Below are positions 47,506 to 56,958 of a stretch of 64,000 nt of DNA, piece by piece. Positions within the stretch are counted from its first letter, which is position 1; each line of letters starts with the position of its first letter. The notes beneath the pieces are model-generated. The model made no database searches. It saw only the letters and a program-made list of their open reading frames with translations, and was not told the origin of the DNA. The translations under genes and the position numbers were made by a program. Source of the stretch: an uncultured Clostridia bacterium (GTDB lineage Bacteria; Bacillota; Clostridia; TANB77; CAG-508); the NCBI GenBank assembly GCA_934157205.1, contig CAKPHJ010000003.1, positions 1-64,000 of the forward strand, read 5' to 3'.

Positions 47506-47574
47506 TTACAATTCACAGCTAAATAAAATTAATTTAATCAGTTATATTAAAATTTAATAAGCTATGAATTGTAA
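47506..47574. repeat. TTACAATT-type intergenic hairpin, copy 3
   Basis: TTACAATTCACAGCT pairs with AGCTATGAATTGTAA at 14 of 15 positions (the other G-T) around about 39 bases. Related to 24558 and 38777. Confidence 0.65.
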
Positions 47575-47642
47575 TTAAATTATGTTATTAAAAATGTTTA
47601 AATAAAAAATTTATATTATAATATCTAATTAATATATATTTT

Positions 47643-49931
47643 TTATAAAATATCATATTCATATACAGTTATTGCTTTTAGTGTTATTTTTGAAAAGTCA
47701 TCTTTTTCATTTTCATAATTTATTATTTTAAAATTACTTTTCTGTTTTGGTTTTAGTTTTAATTTTTGTGTATCTACTAAAATTTTTGTAGAAATATCTT
47801 GTCCTATTGGTAGGGTTTTATTTGTATTATCATAAAAAATACTGTTTGTATAGCTAATAGCATGAGTTCCTTTTTTTAAGTTTATTTTGTAAAAACTTAT
47901 TTTTCCTTTTCCTATTTTTATTGCTCTTTGTATTTCTGTTTCTGGATTTAATTCAAATATATTTATATCTTTTACTTCTAGTTTTTCGTCATTTTTTGCT
48001 ATATATACTGGTAAGTCTTCTGTAATAGTAATCTTTTTTAATGCTTTTTTTATATTTTCAATTACTTTTTCAAGTGTAAGTTTATATCCAAGTGCTTTAC
48101 TATTTTGGTTTATTTCTAATATTGTAAACTTGTCCTTAGGTGTTTCTCTATGTTTCTTGTCTTTTAGCCCAGAAATTTTAGTATTTTCTTTTGACATACC
48201 TCCAAAAATATCAAATTCATCTTCACTTAATAATTTTTCGTCAACAGCTTCTTTTTTTAGTTCTCTTAAATTTGCAGTTATTTCTCTAGGAGATACTTCA
48301 TTGCTTTTTACTTTATTTAATAATTTAATAAGGTTTGTACTTGAAATGTATATGCTGTCCAATTCTTCTTTTGATAATTCTTTTCTTTGAATTTTGTCCA
48401 TTGTTTTTCCGAATTTTTCTAAATCTTCTTCATAATCAAATACTTTTGTTATTTTCTTTATAATGTTTACTTCCTCTTCTTCTCCTTCTGGAAGAGATGA
48501 CATTTCATCTTTGTTACTGTATCTCCAAAATTCAAATATGCTTTTTTTATGACTGTCAATTTCTGCTATAAAATTGCTAGCATTTTCTATCTTTTTTTGC
48601 ATATTTTTCTTTTTTAACTTTAGACTATTTATATCCATAAATAATTTTTTTAATATTGTTTCCTTTTCTTCAAATTCTTTATATAATTCTACTAATTCTT
48701 CTATTGTATAATTTGATTTATGTTCTCTTTTTTTGATTTCTTTTTTATTTGTTTTTGATTCTATATTTTCATTTTGTGGTTCAATAATTTTCTTTTGATT
48801 TTTATTACTTTTTTTGCCATATTTAAAATAATATTTAAATTTTCCAAAAAATGATTTTTTGCATTCTAAAAATGTTGATATTTGCTTTTCTTTAGCAAGA
48901 TACTCAATATCTTGACTTGCAATTTCAATTTTTAAGTTTTTTAATTTTTCATTATTTTTTTCTATTAATTCTTCAGCTACCTTTATTCTTTCTATACCTT
49001 TTTCATATTCTTGGTTAATCCACTTTGGTATTTCTTCATAAGTTATATTTTTATTTTCTGCAAAAAATTCAATTCCACCATTTTTAGAGATATCTGTTCT
49101 AAATTTAAAGTAGTTTGGAAGCTCTGTTTCTAAAATAAACATAGCTTTTAAAAGCTTATAAAATTTTACTGTTTCTTCTTTAGTGTCTAATTTTATTCTA
49201 TATGAACTTTTTATTTTTTCATATACTTCTGTTTCTCCAATGATTCTAATACTTAAATTGTTTTTTTTGTCATATACTTCATATATAAGTGGCCAATCTT
49301 TTGTAAATAGCCATAAATAGTTTTCAATGTCTTCAAATTGTGATTTTTTAAGGTAATTGTTGCTATATTCTATATTCCTTATTGGTACATAAATTTTTTC
49401 TGTTTTATTGTCTTCTATTTTCTTTTTTAATAGATAGAAAAATGTTGAATAGTTTGAATCTTCTATTGGAACTATCATAAAATAAATATTTGTTTCTTCT
49501 GAATAATATATTTGCCATAAATAGTTACTTTCGAATTTTACTTTAAATGGTATTTTTCTGTTTAATTTTACTTGTTCTTCTTGGATTTTTTCTACTTCTT
49601 TTATGTCAAATTGTTTCAACATATTTAAAAAAGTTGTATATTTTAAAATATTATTTTCATTGCTACTGTCTAAGTATTCATATAATGGACTTGCTTTTTT
49701 GTATTTTAGCTCTATTTCATCTAGTCTGTTAGTTGGAGATAATAAAATTTGTATATCTTTTATTGGAACATATCTATATTGTTTATATTGCTTTTCATCG
49801 TTAAATTTTGATAATTTAAAATCTATAGACTTAAATTGCTTTAACTGTTTTGGTATATTTTCTAAATCTAATCCTAAGTATTCTAATTTTTGTTCAATAT
49901 TATCTTTATTTTCTACTGCTTTTCTTGGCAA
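47643..49931 (-). CDS. Large hypothetical protein, 762 aa
   Basis: I do not recognise this protein. It is very Lys/Glu-rich with no signal or membrane segment. The N-terminal 290 residues look like a folded alpha/beta region (QYRYVPIKDIQILLSPTNR). A long coiled coil follows (about 310-470), then a middle helical region and a C-terminal beta-rich domain with KLEVKDINIFELNPE and KGTHAISYTNSIFYDN. The start is TTG with a strong GGAGGAG nine bases upstream. It stands alone between a tRNA and a deacetylase gene, separated by gaps at both ends. Confidence 0.8.
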   Translation of the reverse strand: MPRKAVENKDNIEQKLEYLGLDLENIPKQLKQFKSIDFKLSKFNDEKQYKQYRYVPIKDIQILLSPTNRLDEIELKYKKASPLYEYLDSSNENNILKYTTFLNMLKQFDIKEVEKIQEEQVKLNRKIPFKVKFESNYLWQIYYSEETNIYFMIVPIEDSNYSTFFYLLKKKIEDNKTEKIYVPIRNIEYSNNYLKKSQFEDIENYLWLFTKDWPLIYEVYDKKNNLSIRIIGETEVYEKIKSSYRIKLDTKEETVKFYKLLKAMFILETELPNYFKFRTDISKNGGIEFFAENKNITYEEIPKWINQEYEKGIERIKVAEELIEKNNEKLKNLKIEIASQDIEYLAKEKQISTFLECKKSFFGKFKYYFKYGKKSNKNQKKIIEPQNENIESKTNKKEIKKREHKSNYTIEELVELYKEFEEKETILKKLFMDINSLKLKKKNMQKKIENASNFIAEIDSHKKSIFEFWRYSNKDEMSSLPEGEEEEVNIIKKITKVFDYEEDLEKFGKTMDKIQRKELSKEELDSIYISSTNLIKLLNKVKSNEVSPREITANLRELKKEAVDEKLLSEDEFDIFGGMSKENTKISGLKDKKHRETPKDKFTILEINQNSKALGYKLTLEKVIENIKKALKKITITEDLPVYIAKNDEKLEVKDINIFELNPETEIQRAIKIGKGKISFYKINLKKGTHAISYTNSIFYDNTNKTLPIGQDISTKILVDTQKLKLKPKQKSNFKIINYENEKDDFSKITLKAITVYEYDIL

Positions 49932-50095
49932 TTTTTTTCTCTCCTCCTTGTATAATATATTCAGGGTTAAAAATACCCTAAAAATTTATATTATGTCACT
50001 TTCGTGATATAATCTTTTTATTAACACTGTGGACTCTTATTCCTCCTATTTATTAATTATTTTATAAAACTTTAAAAATTATATTTTGTTAATTA

Positions 50096-51022
50096 TTATT
50101 TTATTATTTCATAAAAATTTTTAAATTCATATCCTTGTTCTTTCAAATATTGAATTATTTGTGGTAAAGCTTGAACTGTAACCTCTTTTGATGGTGAGTC
50201 ATGCATTAATATAACAATACTCTTTTTGTTTTCTGTTGTTTCTTTTATTTTTTGTAGTTCAAATTCTATAGTAGGTGTTTGTGTTTCTGCATCACCATTA
50301 AGTGCATTCCAGTCAACATTTACAATATTATTTTGATTTAATATTTCTTTTGCTTGTTTTTTTAGTTCTGCATATTTTCCACCAACTAATCCGCCTGGAA
50401 ATCTAAATAAATGTGAATCATATTCTGGATTTTCTATTGCTTTTTGTACAGCTATATTACATTTTGTATATTCTTCTAACACAGATTCTGGTGAACTATA
50501 TATTGAAGAATATACATGTGAATATCCATGGTTTGCTATATAATGACCTTCTTTATATACTTGTTTTACTATATTGGGCGAGTTTTCTACTCTTGAACCT
50601 AACATAAAAAATGTTGCTTTTACATTTTCCTTTTTTAAAATTTCTAATATGTATGGAGTTTGAGACGAAGGTCCATCATCAAATGTTAGAAAAGCTCTTT
50701 TCTTTTCTGAGTCTGAACTGTATATATGTTTTATATTTTCTTTTCCTATATCAGTTAGTTGAGGTGTATATTTTATAGTTTGTGCTGAATTATCTTTGTT
50801 GTTTGAATTATTAGACTGGTTTTGAATTTCAATTTGTGCAATTTGAGATTCATATTGTTTGTATATTTTACTATACTTTATATTTATAAATAAATTTTTT
50901 ATAAATAATATTAAGCAAATTATTATTAATACAAAACATATAGTAATTATTACCTTTTTTATGTCTATCTTTTCTTCTGTTTCTATTTTATAAATATTAT
51001 ATTCATTATCTTTTTCTACCAT
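50096..51022 (-). CDS. Polysaccharide deacetylase (NodB domain), membrane anchored
   Basis: The 308-aa protein has one N-terminal membrane segment (about residues 26-48), an Asn/Gln-rich linker, and the NodB homology domain. The domain carries RAFLTFDDGPSSQTPYILEIL with the catalytic DD pair, NHGYSHVYSS metal-binding histidines, FRFPGG, and VILMHDSPSKEVT. It probably deacetylates GlcNAc residues of peptidoglycan or another wall polymer. AAGGAAAT precedes the ATG. Confidence 0.95.
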   Translation of the reverse strand: MVEKDNEYNIYKIETEEKIDIKKVIITICFVLIIICLILFIKNLFINIKYSKIYKQYESQIAQIEIQNQSNNSNNKDNSAQTIKYTPQLTDIGKENIKHIYSSDSEKKRAFLTFDDGPSSQTPYILEILKKENVKATFFMLGSRVENSPNIVKQVYKEGHYIANHGYSHVYSSIYSSPESVLEEYTKCNIAVQKAIENPEYDSHLFRFPGGLVGGKYAELKKQAKEILNQNNIVNVDWNALNGDAETQTPTIEFELQKIKETTENKKSIVILMHDSPSKEVTVQALPQIIQYLKEQGYEFKNFYEIIK

Positions 51023-51045
51023 TTCTATTTCCTTAATATATTATA

Positions 51046-51087
51046 GAACAAATAAGAAAAATTAAAAATTTTTCTTATTTGTTCTTA
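51046..51087 (-). terminator. Terminator of metG
   Basis: AGAACAAATAAGAAAAAT and its complement form a long hairpin immediately after the metG stop. Near-identical to the glmM terminator at 17936-17978. Confidence 0.78.
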
Positions 51088-52668
51088 TTAGTTTTTAGTT
51101 TTCATTATATCTTTTATATATTGCACTTCATCTTCTGCATTTAATCTCATGAATATAGGTTCTCCTTTTTCAATTACTTTTACGTCTTCTATTTTACCAT
51201 AATTTCTTAGTGTATTCCATAAGTTTTCTTCGTTTTCTTTTATTCCTATTTGTCTTAAAATATTTTCTGATGTATCATTCATAAATGGTTTTATTAAAAT
51301 TGCAATTTTTTCTAGGTTTTCTATTAGATGATACATACTAGATTCAAGTTTTTCTTGTTCGTTTTCTTTTGCTAATTGCCATGGCATTGTTTCGTCTATA
51401 TATTTATTTGTTCTTGCTATTAAATTCCATATTTCTTGTATGCTGTTTGCAATGTCATAGTTGTTCCATTTTTCTTCAAATTTTTCTACTTGATTTAATG
51501 TGTATTTTTCAAATTCTTTGTCTACTTCATTTATTGCACCTTTATATTTTGGTACATTACCATTGAAATATTTATTAACCATTGATACTGTTCTATTTAA
51601 AAGATTACTTAAGTCATTACATAATTCATAATTATATCTTTCTACAAATGCTTCTGGTGAAAAAATACCATCTTGTGAAACTGGCATTTCTCTAAGTAAA
51701 AAGTATCTTACTGCATCTAAACCGTACCTTTCTATTAATGTTTCTGGATATATAACATTACCTTTTGATTTTGACATTTTTCCGTCTTTCATCATAATCC
51801 AATTGTGAACTAATATTGTTTTTGGCAACGGTAAATCAAGTGCCATTAGGAATATTGGCCAATAAATTAAATGAAATCTTGCTATGTCTTTTCCAACTAT
51901 TTGTAAATCTGCTGGCCAATATTTTTGAAATAGTTTGTCATCTTCAGATAAATAGCCTAATGCTGAAATATAATTGCTAAGTGCATCTACCCATACATAT
52001 ATTATGTGTTTAGGGTCTTTTATTACTTTTATTCCCCAGTCAAATGATGTTCTTGACACACATAAATCTTCTAACCCTGGTTTTATGAAATTGTTTATCA
52101 TTTCGTTTTTTCTATAGTCTGGTTTTATAAAATCTGGATGTTCTTCATAATATTTGATAAGTCTATCTGCGTATTTTTTCATATTGAAAAAATATGCTTC
52201 TTCTTTCATTACTTTTACATCTCTACCACAGTCTGGACATTTTCCATTTATTAATTGTGTTTCTGTGAAAAAAGTTTCGCATGGTACACAATATAGCCCT
52301 TCATATTCTCCTTTGTATATGTCTCCTTGTTCCATAAATTTGTCAAATATTTGTTGTGCTACTTTTTCATGTCTTTCTTCTGTTGTTCTAATAAAATCGT
52401 TATATTCTATTTTCATTTTTTTCCATAGTTCTTTTGCCATTTCTGCCATTTCATTAACATAGGCTTGTGGTGTTTTTCCCAATTCTTTGGCTTTTTCTTC
52501 TATTTTTTGCCCGTGTTCGTCAGTTCCTGTAAGTAAATATGCATCTTCTCCTTTTAATTGATGATATCTTTTTATGCTATCTGCTAATACTGTTGTATAG
52601 GCTGTTCCTATATGAAACCTTCCACTTGGGTAATATATTGGTGTTGTAATGTAAAATTTATCTTTCAT
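51088..52668 (-). CDS. metG: Methionyl-tRNA synthetase
   Basis: The enzyme charges tRNA-Met. The 526-aa protein has YPSGRFHIGTAYTT (HIGH motif), a four-cysteine zinc knuckle CVPC...CPDC near residue 126, KDGKMSKSKGNVI near residue 296, and the anticodon-binding helical domain with WNNYDIANSIQEIWNLI. It lacks the C-terminal tRNA-binding domain of longer MetG forms. No T-box leader is evident upstream. The upstream gap (52669-52850) holds nothing I can identify. Confidence 0.97.
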   Translation of the reverse strand: MKDKFYITTPIYYPSGRFHIGTAYTTVLADSIKRYHQLKGEDAYLLTGTDEHGQKIEEKAKELGKTPQAYVNEMAEMAKELWKKMKIEYNDFIRTTEERHEKVAQQIFDKFMEQGDIYKGEYEGLYCVPCETFFTETQLINGKCPDCGRDVKVMKEEAYFFNMKKYADRLIKYYEEHPDFIKPDYRKNEMINNFIKPGLEDLCVSRTSFDWGIKVIKDPKHIIYVWVDALSNYISALGYLSEDDKLFQKYWPADLQIVGKDIARFHLIYWPIFLMALDLPLPKTILVHNWIMMKDGKMSKSKGNVIYPETLIERYGLDAVRYFLLREMPVSQDGIFSPEAFVERYNYELCNDLSNLLNRTVSMVNKYFNGNVPKYKGAINEVDKEFEKYTLNQVEKFEEKWNNYDIANSIQEIWNLIARTNKYIDETMPWQLAKENEQEKLESSMYHLIENLEKIAILIKPFMNDTSENILRQIGIKENEENLWNTLRNYGKIEDVKVIEKGEPIFMRLNAEDEVQYIKDIMKTKN

Positions 52669-52850
52669 TTTTAATCACTTTCCTCTCTGATTAAACTTAT
52701 ATTATATTATCACAGTTGTAAAAAAATAGCAATAAGTTTATTGCTATTTATTACACAAAAAGTTACAGAACAATGGTTTAAATTTTAAAACTCTATGTTC
52801 TATGTTTTTAGTCAGTAAATTAATAATTTAGTATAAATTTTTATAATATT

Positions 52851-55580
52851 TTATTCGTCTTTAGTAGTATTTATTTTTAAGAATTTGAAAATTTCTACAA
52901 TTAATATTGGTGCAAAAACTAAACATATTAATTCTATAATATTTTGACTTGGTAATACTGGTATACTAAATATATCACGTAAAAATGGTATAGCAAGTAT
53001 TACTATCATCAAAAATGCTGAAATAAATATTGACCAAATTAATTTCATATTGTTTAAAATACCTGTTTTAAATATTGATTTTTTGTTGTCTCTTATATTA
53101 AATACATGTGTTAACTCTGATAGTGCAAGTGTTACAAAAGCCATTGTTTGACCAACTTCAATTTTTGTTTCTTCTAATGTTAAGTTACCTATTGGTTCTT
53201 TTGTAGAACCTAATCCTACCATAAATGCGACTAAAGTTAAAAGACCTATCATAATTCCTTGATATACAACTCTCCATGTCATTCCTTTTGTAAATACTCC
53301 TTGACTAGGCTTTACAGGTTTTCTTGTCATTATGTCACTATTTGCTGGGTCAAAGGCTAATGCTAGTGCTGGCAATGAGTCTGTTACTAAATTTATCCAT
53401 AATATATGAATTGGTAATAATATTTCTAAATGTGTTATGTCTGTTATTCCAAACATTTTTGAAAATAATGGTGTTAATAAAGTAGCTAAGAAAAGCACTA
53501 TAATTTCTCCAACATTACTTGATAATAAAAATTGAATTACTTTTAATATATTATCATATATACGTCTTCCTTCTTCTACTGCTGACACTATTGTGGCAAA
53601 ATTATCATCTGTTAAAATTACATCTGCTGCTTCTTTTGCAACATCTGTTCCTACAATTCCCATAGCACAACCTATATCTGATGTTTTTAGTGCAGGACTG
53701 TCATTTACGCCATCACCAGTCATTGCGACTATATCTCCATTTTTTTGCCATGCTTTTACTATTCTAACTTTATGCTCTGGTGATACTCTTGCATATACTG
53801 AATACTTTTTAATATTTTTTTCCAATTCTTCTTGACTCATTTTTTCCAATTCTGAGCCAGTTATTGCTTCATTATCATTTTTCAATATTCCAAGGTCTTT
53901 TGCAATAGCTATTGCAGTTATTTTATGATCACCTGTAATCATTACTGTTTTTATTCCAGCTGTTTTACATTTTGTAACTGCTTTTTTCGCTTCTTCCCTT
54001 GGAGGATCAATCATACCAACCATTCCAATAAATGTTAAATTGTTTTCAATGTTTTTTATTTCTTCTTCTGTTGGTTTATGATCAATTTCTTTATATGCAC
54101 ATGATAATACTCTTAACGCATCTTTTGCCATACTTTCATTATTTTTCTTTATTGTTTCAATGTAATTTGCCAAATCATTATTTACTTTTCCATTTAATAA
54201 ATAAGTATTGCATCTTTTTATTAATTCATCAACCCCACCTTTGGTGTATACTACATATTTTCCATTTACTTCATTTACAGTTGTCATAAGTTTTCTGTCT
54301 GAATCAAATGGAATTTCTCCTAAACGTGGTGTTCTGTCATATATGTCTGGATCAAAATCTAATTTAAATGCCATATCAACAAGAGCTGTTTCTGTAGGAT
54401 CTCCTGTTAATGTTCCATCTTTTGATATTTTTGTATCATTACATAACATATTACTATATACAAGTTTTTGTATATCTTCATTTATTTTTGTTATTTCTTC
54501 TATCTTTTTTGTTGTTCCATTTATAAATATTTTTTGTACTGTCATTTTATTTTGTGTTAATGTTCCTGTTTTATCAGAGCATATAACAGTTGCACTTCCA
54601 AGTGTTTCAACTGCTGGCAACCTTTTTATAATTGCATTTTTCTTTACCATTTTTTGTACTCCAATTGCTAAAACAATTGTAGAAACAGCTGCTAATCCTT
54701 CTGGAATTGCTGCTACAGCTAAGCTTACAGCTGTCATAAACATTTGAATTGGTTCTTTTCCTTGAATTAATCCAGCTATAAATATAACTACACATATTGC
54801 TAAAGCTACTATTCCCAGTGTTTTTCCTAATTTATTTAGTTTTTGTTGTAATGGTGTTTCTTGTTTTTCTGTACTGTTTATCATGCCTGCAATTTTGCCA
54901 ACCTCTGTAGACATACCTGTTTCAACTACAATTCCTTTTCCTCTACCATATGTTACCAAACTTGAAGAAAATAGCATGTTTGTTCTATCACCAATTCCAA
55001 TTTCTTCTGTTTCTATTTTTTCTGTATTTTTTTCTATTGGCATTGATTCGCCTGTAAGAGATGATTCTTGGACTTTTAAATTTATGGCTTCAATTATTCT
55101 TAAATCTGCTGGTATATAATCTCCTGTATCTAGTACTACTATATCACCAGGCACAAGTTCTTTAGCTGGTATAACTGTTATTTCGCCATTTCTTATTACC
55201 TTTGATGCATGATCTGTTAATTTTTGTAATGCTTTTAGAGATTTTTCGGCTTTTGATTCTTGCATTACTCCTATAATTGCATTAACAATTACAACAATTA
55301 ATATTATAATTGTATCTGTTATTCCTTCTCCCTGAGCAATTCCTACTGTTCCAGAAACAATTGCTGCAATTATTAAAACTATTATTGAAAAATCTTTGAA
55401 TTGATCTAAAAATCTTTGAAATAAAGATTTCTTTTTAGCTTCATTTAATTGATTCAATCCATATTTTTCTCGTTTTCTTTCTACATCTTCATTAATTAAA
55501 CCTTTTTCAATATTTGTTTCTAGCTCTTTGCTAACTTCTTCAATTTCTTTGTTAAACCATTCTTTTGCCAAATAAATCAA
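52851..55580 (-). CDS. Calcium-type P-type ATPase
   Basis: The 909-aa ion pump has the phosphorylation motif [11 protein letters not shown] near residue 335, TGES in the actuator loop, [12 protein letters not shown] in the P domain, and PEGL in the fourth membrane segment ([13 protein letters not shown]) as in SERCA/PMCA pumps. The N-terminal cation ATPase domain and six C-terminal membrane segments are complete. Ca2+ export is the likely role; Mn2+ cannot be excluded. Confidence 0.95.
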   Translation of the reverse strand: MIYLAKEWFNKEIEEVSKELETNIEKGLINEDVERKREKYGLNQLNEAKKKSLFQRFLDQFKDFSIIVLIIAAIVSGTVGIAQGEGITDTIIILIVVIVNAIIGVMQESKAEKSLKALQKLTDHASKVIRNGEITVIPAKELVPGDIVVLDTGDYIPADLRIIEAINLKVQESSLTGESMPIEKNTEKIETEEIGIGDRTNMLFSSSLVTYGRGKGIVVETGMSTEVGKIAGMINSTEKQETPLQQKLNKLGKTLGIVALAICVVIFIAGLIQGKEPIQMFMTAVSLAVAAIPEGLAAVSTIVLAIGVQKMVKKNAIIKRLPAVETLGSATVICSDKTGTLTQNKMTVQKIFINGTTKKIEEITKINEDIQKLVYSNMLCNDTKISKDGTLTGDPTETALVDMAFKLDFDPDIYDRTPRLGEIPFDSDRKLMTTVNEVNGKYVVYTKGGVDELIKRCNTYLLNGKVNNDLANYIETIKKNNESMAKDALRVLSCAYKEIDHKPTEEEIKNIENNLTFIGMVGMIDPPREEAKKAVTKCKTAGIKTVMITGDHKITAIAIAKDLGILKNDNEAITGSELEKMSQEELEKNIKKYSVYARVSPEHKVRIVKAWQKNGDIVAMTGDGVNDSPALKTSDIGCAMGIVGTDVAKEAADVILTDDNFATIVSAVEEGRRIYDNILKVIQFLLSSNVGEIIVLFLATLLTPLFSKMFGITDITHLEILLPIHILWINLVTDSLPALALAFDPANSDIMTRKPVKPSQGVFTKGMTWRVVYQGIMIGLLTLVAFMVGLGSTKEPIGNLTLEETKIEVGQTMAFVTLALSELTHVFNIRDNKKSIFKTGILNNMKLIWSIFISAFLMIVILAIPFLRDIFSIPVLPSQNIIELICLVFAPILIVEIFKFLKINTTKDE

Positions 55581-55757
55581 CTCCCTTTTTAATTATTTTA
55601 CACAATAGTAAATTTATACTTCATTTTAAAAAACAAATTTCAAAAATTAAAGATTTTTTAGTGAATTTGTTCGTGTGCGAAAATTTATAAAATAAATTTT
55701 CTATGCAATGTAATTATATATCAGGAAATTTGCATAACTTTTCTAATATATAAATTT

Positions 55758-55811
55758 ATAAGCGAGACCTTTAAAAAGAAAATTTGAAATTCTTTTTAAA
55801 AGTCTCGCTTA
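55758..55811 (-). terminator. Probable terminator downstream of tRNA-Glu
   Basis: AAGCGAGAC...GTCTCGCTT with the inner TTTAAAAAGAA/TTCTTTTTAAA forms a long hairpin. The tail is not clearly T-rich, so termination is inferred. Confidence 0.55.
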
Positions 55812-55981
55812 CTAATTTTAGCTTACTAGCCAGATATTTTTATATCGCGACTGTTGACTAGCAATTTAAAGCTACTCCCTTTTAAATTTTATATAAACAT
55901 ATTTTTTACTATTATGTTCGTTTTTTATAATTTTATACTAAAAATTCAAAATACATGTTTTTTTTATTTTAGTTATAAAAT

Positions 55982-56056
55982 TGGTGACCCCTACGGGAAT
56001 CGAACCCATGTCTCCACCTTGAGAGGGTGGCGTCTTAGCCGCTTGACCAAGGGGCC
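55982..56056 (-). tRNA. tRNA-Glu (CTC)
   Basis: The minus strand starts GGCCCCTTGGTCAAGCGG, with acceptor pairing GGCCCCT/AGGGGTC, anticodon stem CCACC/GGTGG, loop CTCTCAA giving anticodon CTC, T-loop GTTCGATTC and an encoded CCA. It reads GAG, a rare codon in such an AT-rich genome. Confidence 0.95.
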
Positions 56057-56178
56057 TTTTAGATACCTTTTATTTATATCATTTTTTTTTATTTTAGTCA
56101 ATAATTATATTATTTTTTTGTGTAAAATGATGATTTTTATTTTTCGAGTGATCATGTTATTATCAATTTTTTTCATAA

Positions 56179-56580
56179 TTACATAAATGTCAATATTTCA
56201 TGTATTCTTTCAAATTGTTTAGTTAAATATAAATATCCAATTAAAGCTTCAAAAGCTGTTGCATATGCATATTCATGCACATTTGAGTTTTTAGGCAAAT
56301 GATGATTCTTCACATTTCTTCCCCTTCTTACTATGTCCTTTTCTTCGTCTGTTAAGTTTTCATAAATTTTTTTTAATAATTCTGCTTGACTTTTGGCTTT
56401 CACAAATTTTATTGTTTCTATATGTAATTTATGAGGTTTCAATTGTGTATTATCTACTAAGTATGTTCTTATGTATAATTCATATACACAATCTCCTATA
56501 TATGCCCAAATTAGAGGGGACATTTGATTAATTTGTGATTCATCTTTGTTTATTGGTATAAAAAATTCTTCTATATTCAA
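56179..56580 (-). CDS. mrnC: Mini-ribonuclease III
   Basis: MrnC matures 23S rRNA ends in Firmicutes. The 133-aa protein is a lone RNase III catalytic domain without a double-stranded RNA-binding domain: LIWAYIGDCVYELYIRTYL with the catalytic Asp, KAKSQAELLKKI, RRGRNVKNH and the second acidic site AYATAFEALIGYLYL. Confidence 0.96.
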   Translation of the reverse strand: MNIEEFFIPINKDESQINQMSPLIWAYIGDCVYELYIRTYLVDNTQLKPHKLHIETIKFVKAKSQAELLKKIYENLTDEEKDIVRRGRNVKNHHLPKNSNVHEYAYATAFEALIGYLYLTKQFERIHEILTFM

Positions 56581-56613
56581 TTTTGTTTTCCTTCCTTTTT
56601 ATTGATAAAATTT

Positions 56614-56841
56614 CTATCTTTCTTGGATATTATCATTGGTTTTATTGTCTTTTCTTATATCTGATGGAGTTTCGGCTCTTCGAGAAACTAGTTCTTTATG
56701 TGTTTTCAAATCATACGCAATTACTATCGTGGGATACATGCTAGTTATTAATATATTTGACTCTATTTCTTGACTATCTTTAGATTGTGCATATGTAATA
56801 CTTGGCAAACTAGAAAAAACCATCGAAGCACAAAGAAACAC
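56614..56841 (-). CDS. Short exported protein of unknown function
   Basis: The frame encodes a signal peptide (NKTIIVFLCASMVFSSLPSI, with cleavage after YA) and a short mature part with YPTIVIAYDLKTHKELVSRR. The open frame extends upstream of 56841 to about 56867 without an ATG and without a ribosome binding site. The true start could be ATT or GTG, or the frame could be the second half of a frameshifted gene beginning with the 25-aa ORF at 56948. Confidence 0.5.
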   Translation of the reverse strand: MFLCASMVFSSLPSITYAQSKDSQEIESNILITSMYPTIVIAYDLKTHKELVSRRAETPSDIRKDNKTNDNIQER

Positions 56842-56870
56842 TATAATTGTTTTATTAGCAATACTGCCAA

Positions 56871-56948
56871 TTACTTTTTAGTATTTTGTTTTTTAAACAT
56901 AAAAAATTGTTTATTATCAAATTCAAAATTTCCAATTAATTCTAGCAT
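56871..56948 (-). CDS. 25-aa ORF directly after rbgA
   Basis: MLELIGNFEFDNKQFFMFKK plus five residues, with AAGGAGC seven to eight bases before the ATG and beginning just after the rbgA stop. Its stop lies within the open frame of the exported protein. A -1 shift near its end would fuse it to that frame, putting the signal peptide internal. Probably a decayed gene. Confidence 0.4.
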   Translation of the reverse strand: MLELIGNFEFDNKQFFMFKKQNTKK

Positions 56949-56958
56949 GTTTTGCTCC

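Noticed and set aside
54208..54747. 179-codon plus-strand ORF opposite the P-type ATPase
   Set aside because: Antisense shadow of a complete, well-conserved ATPase gene.
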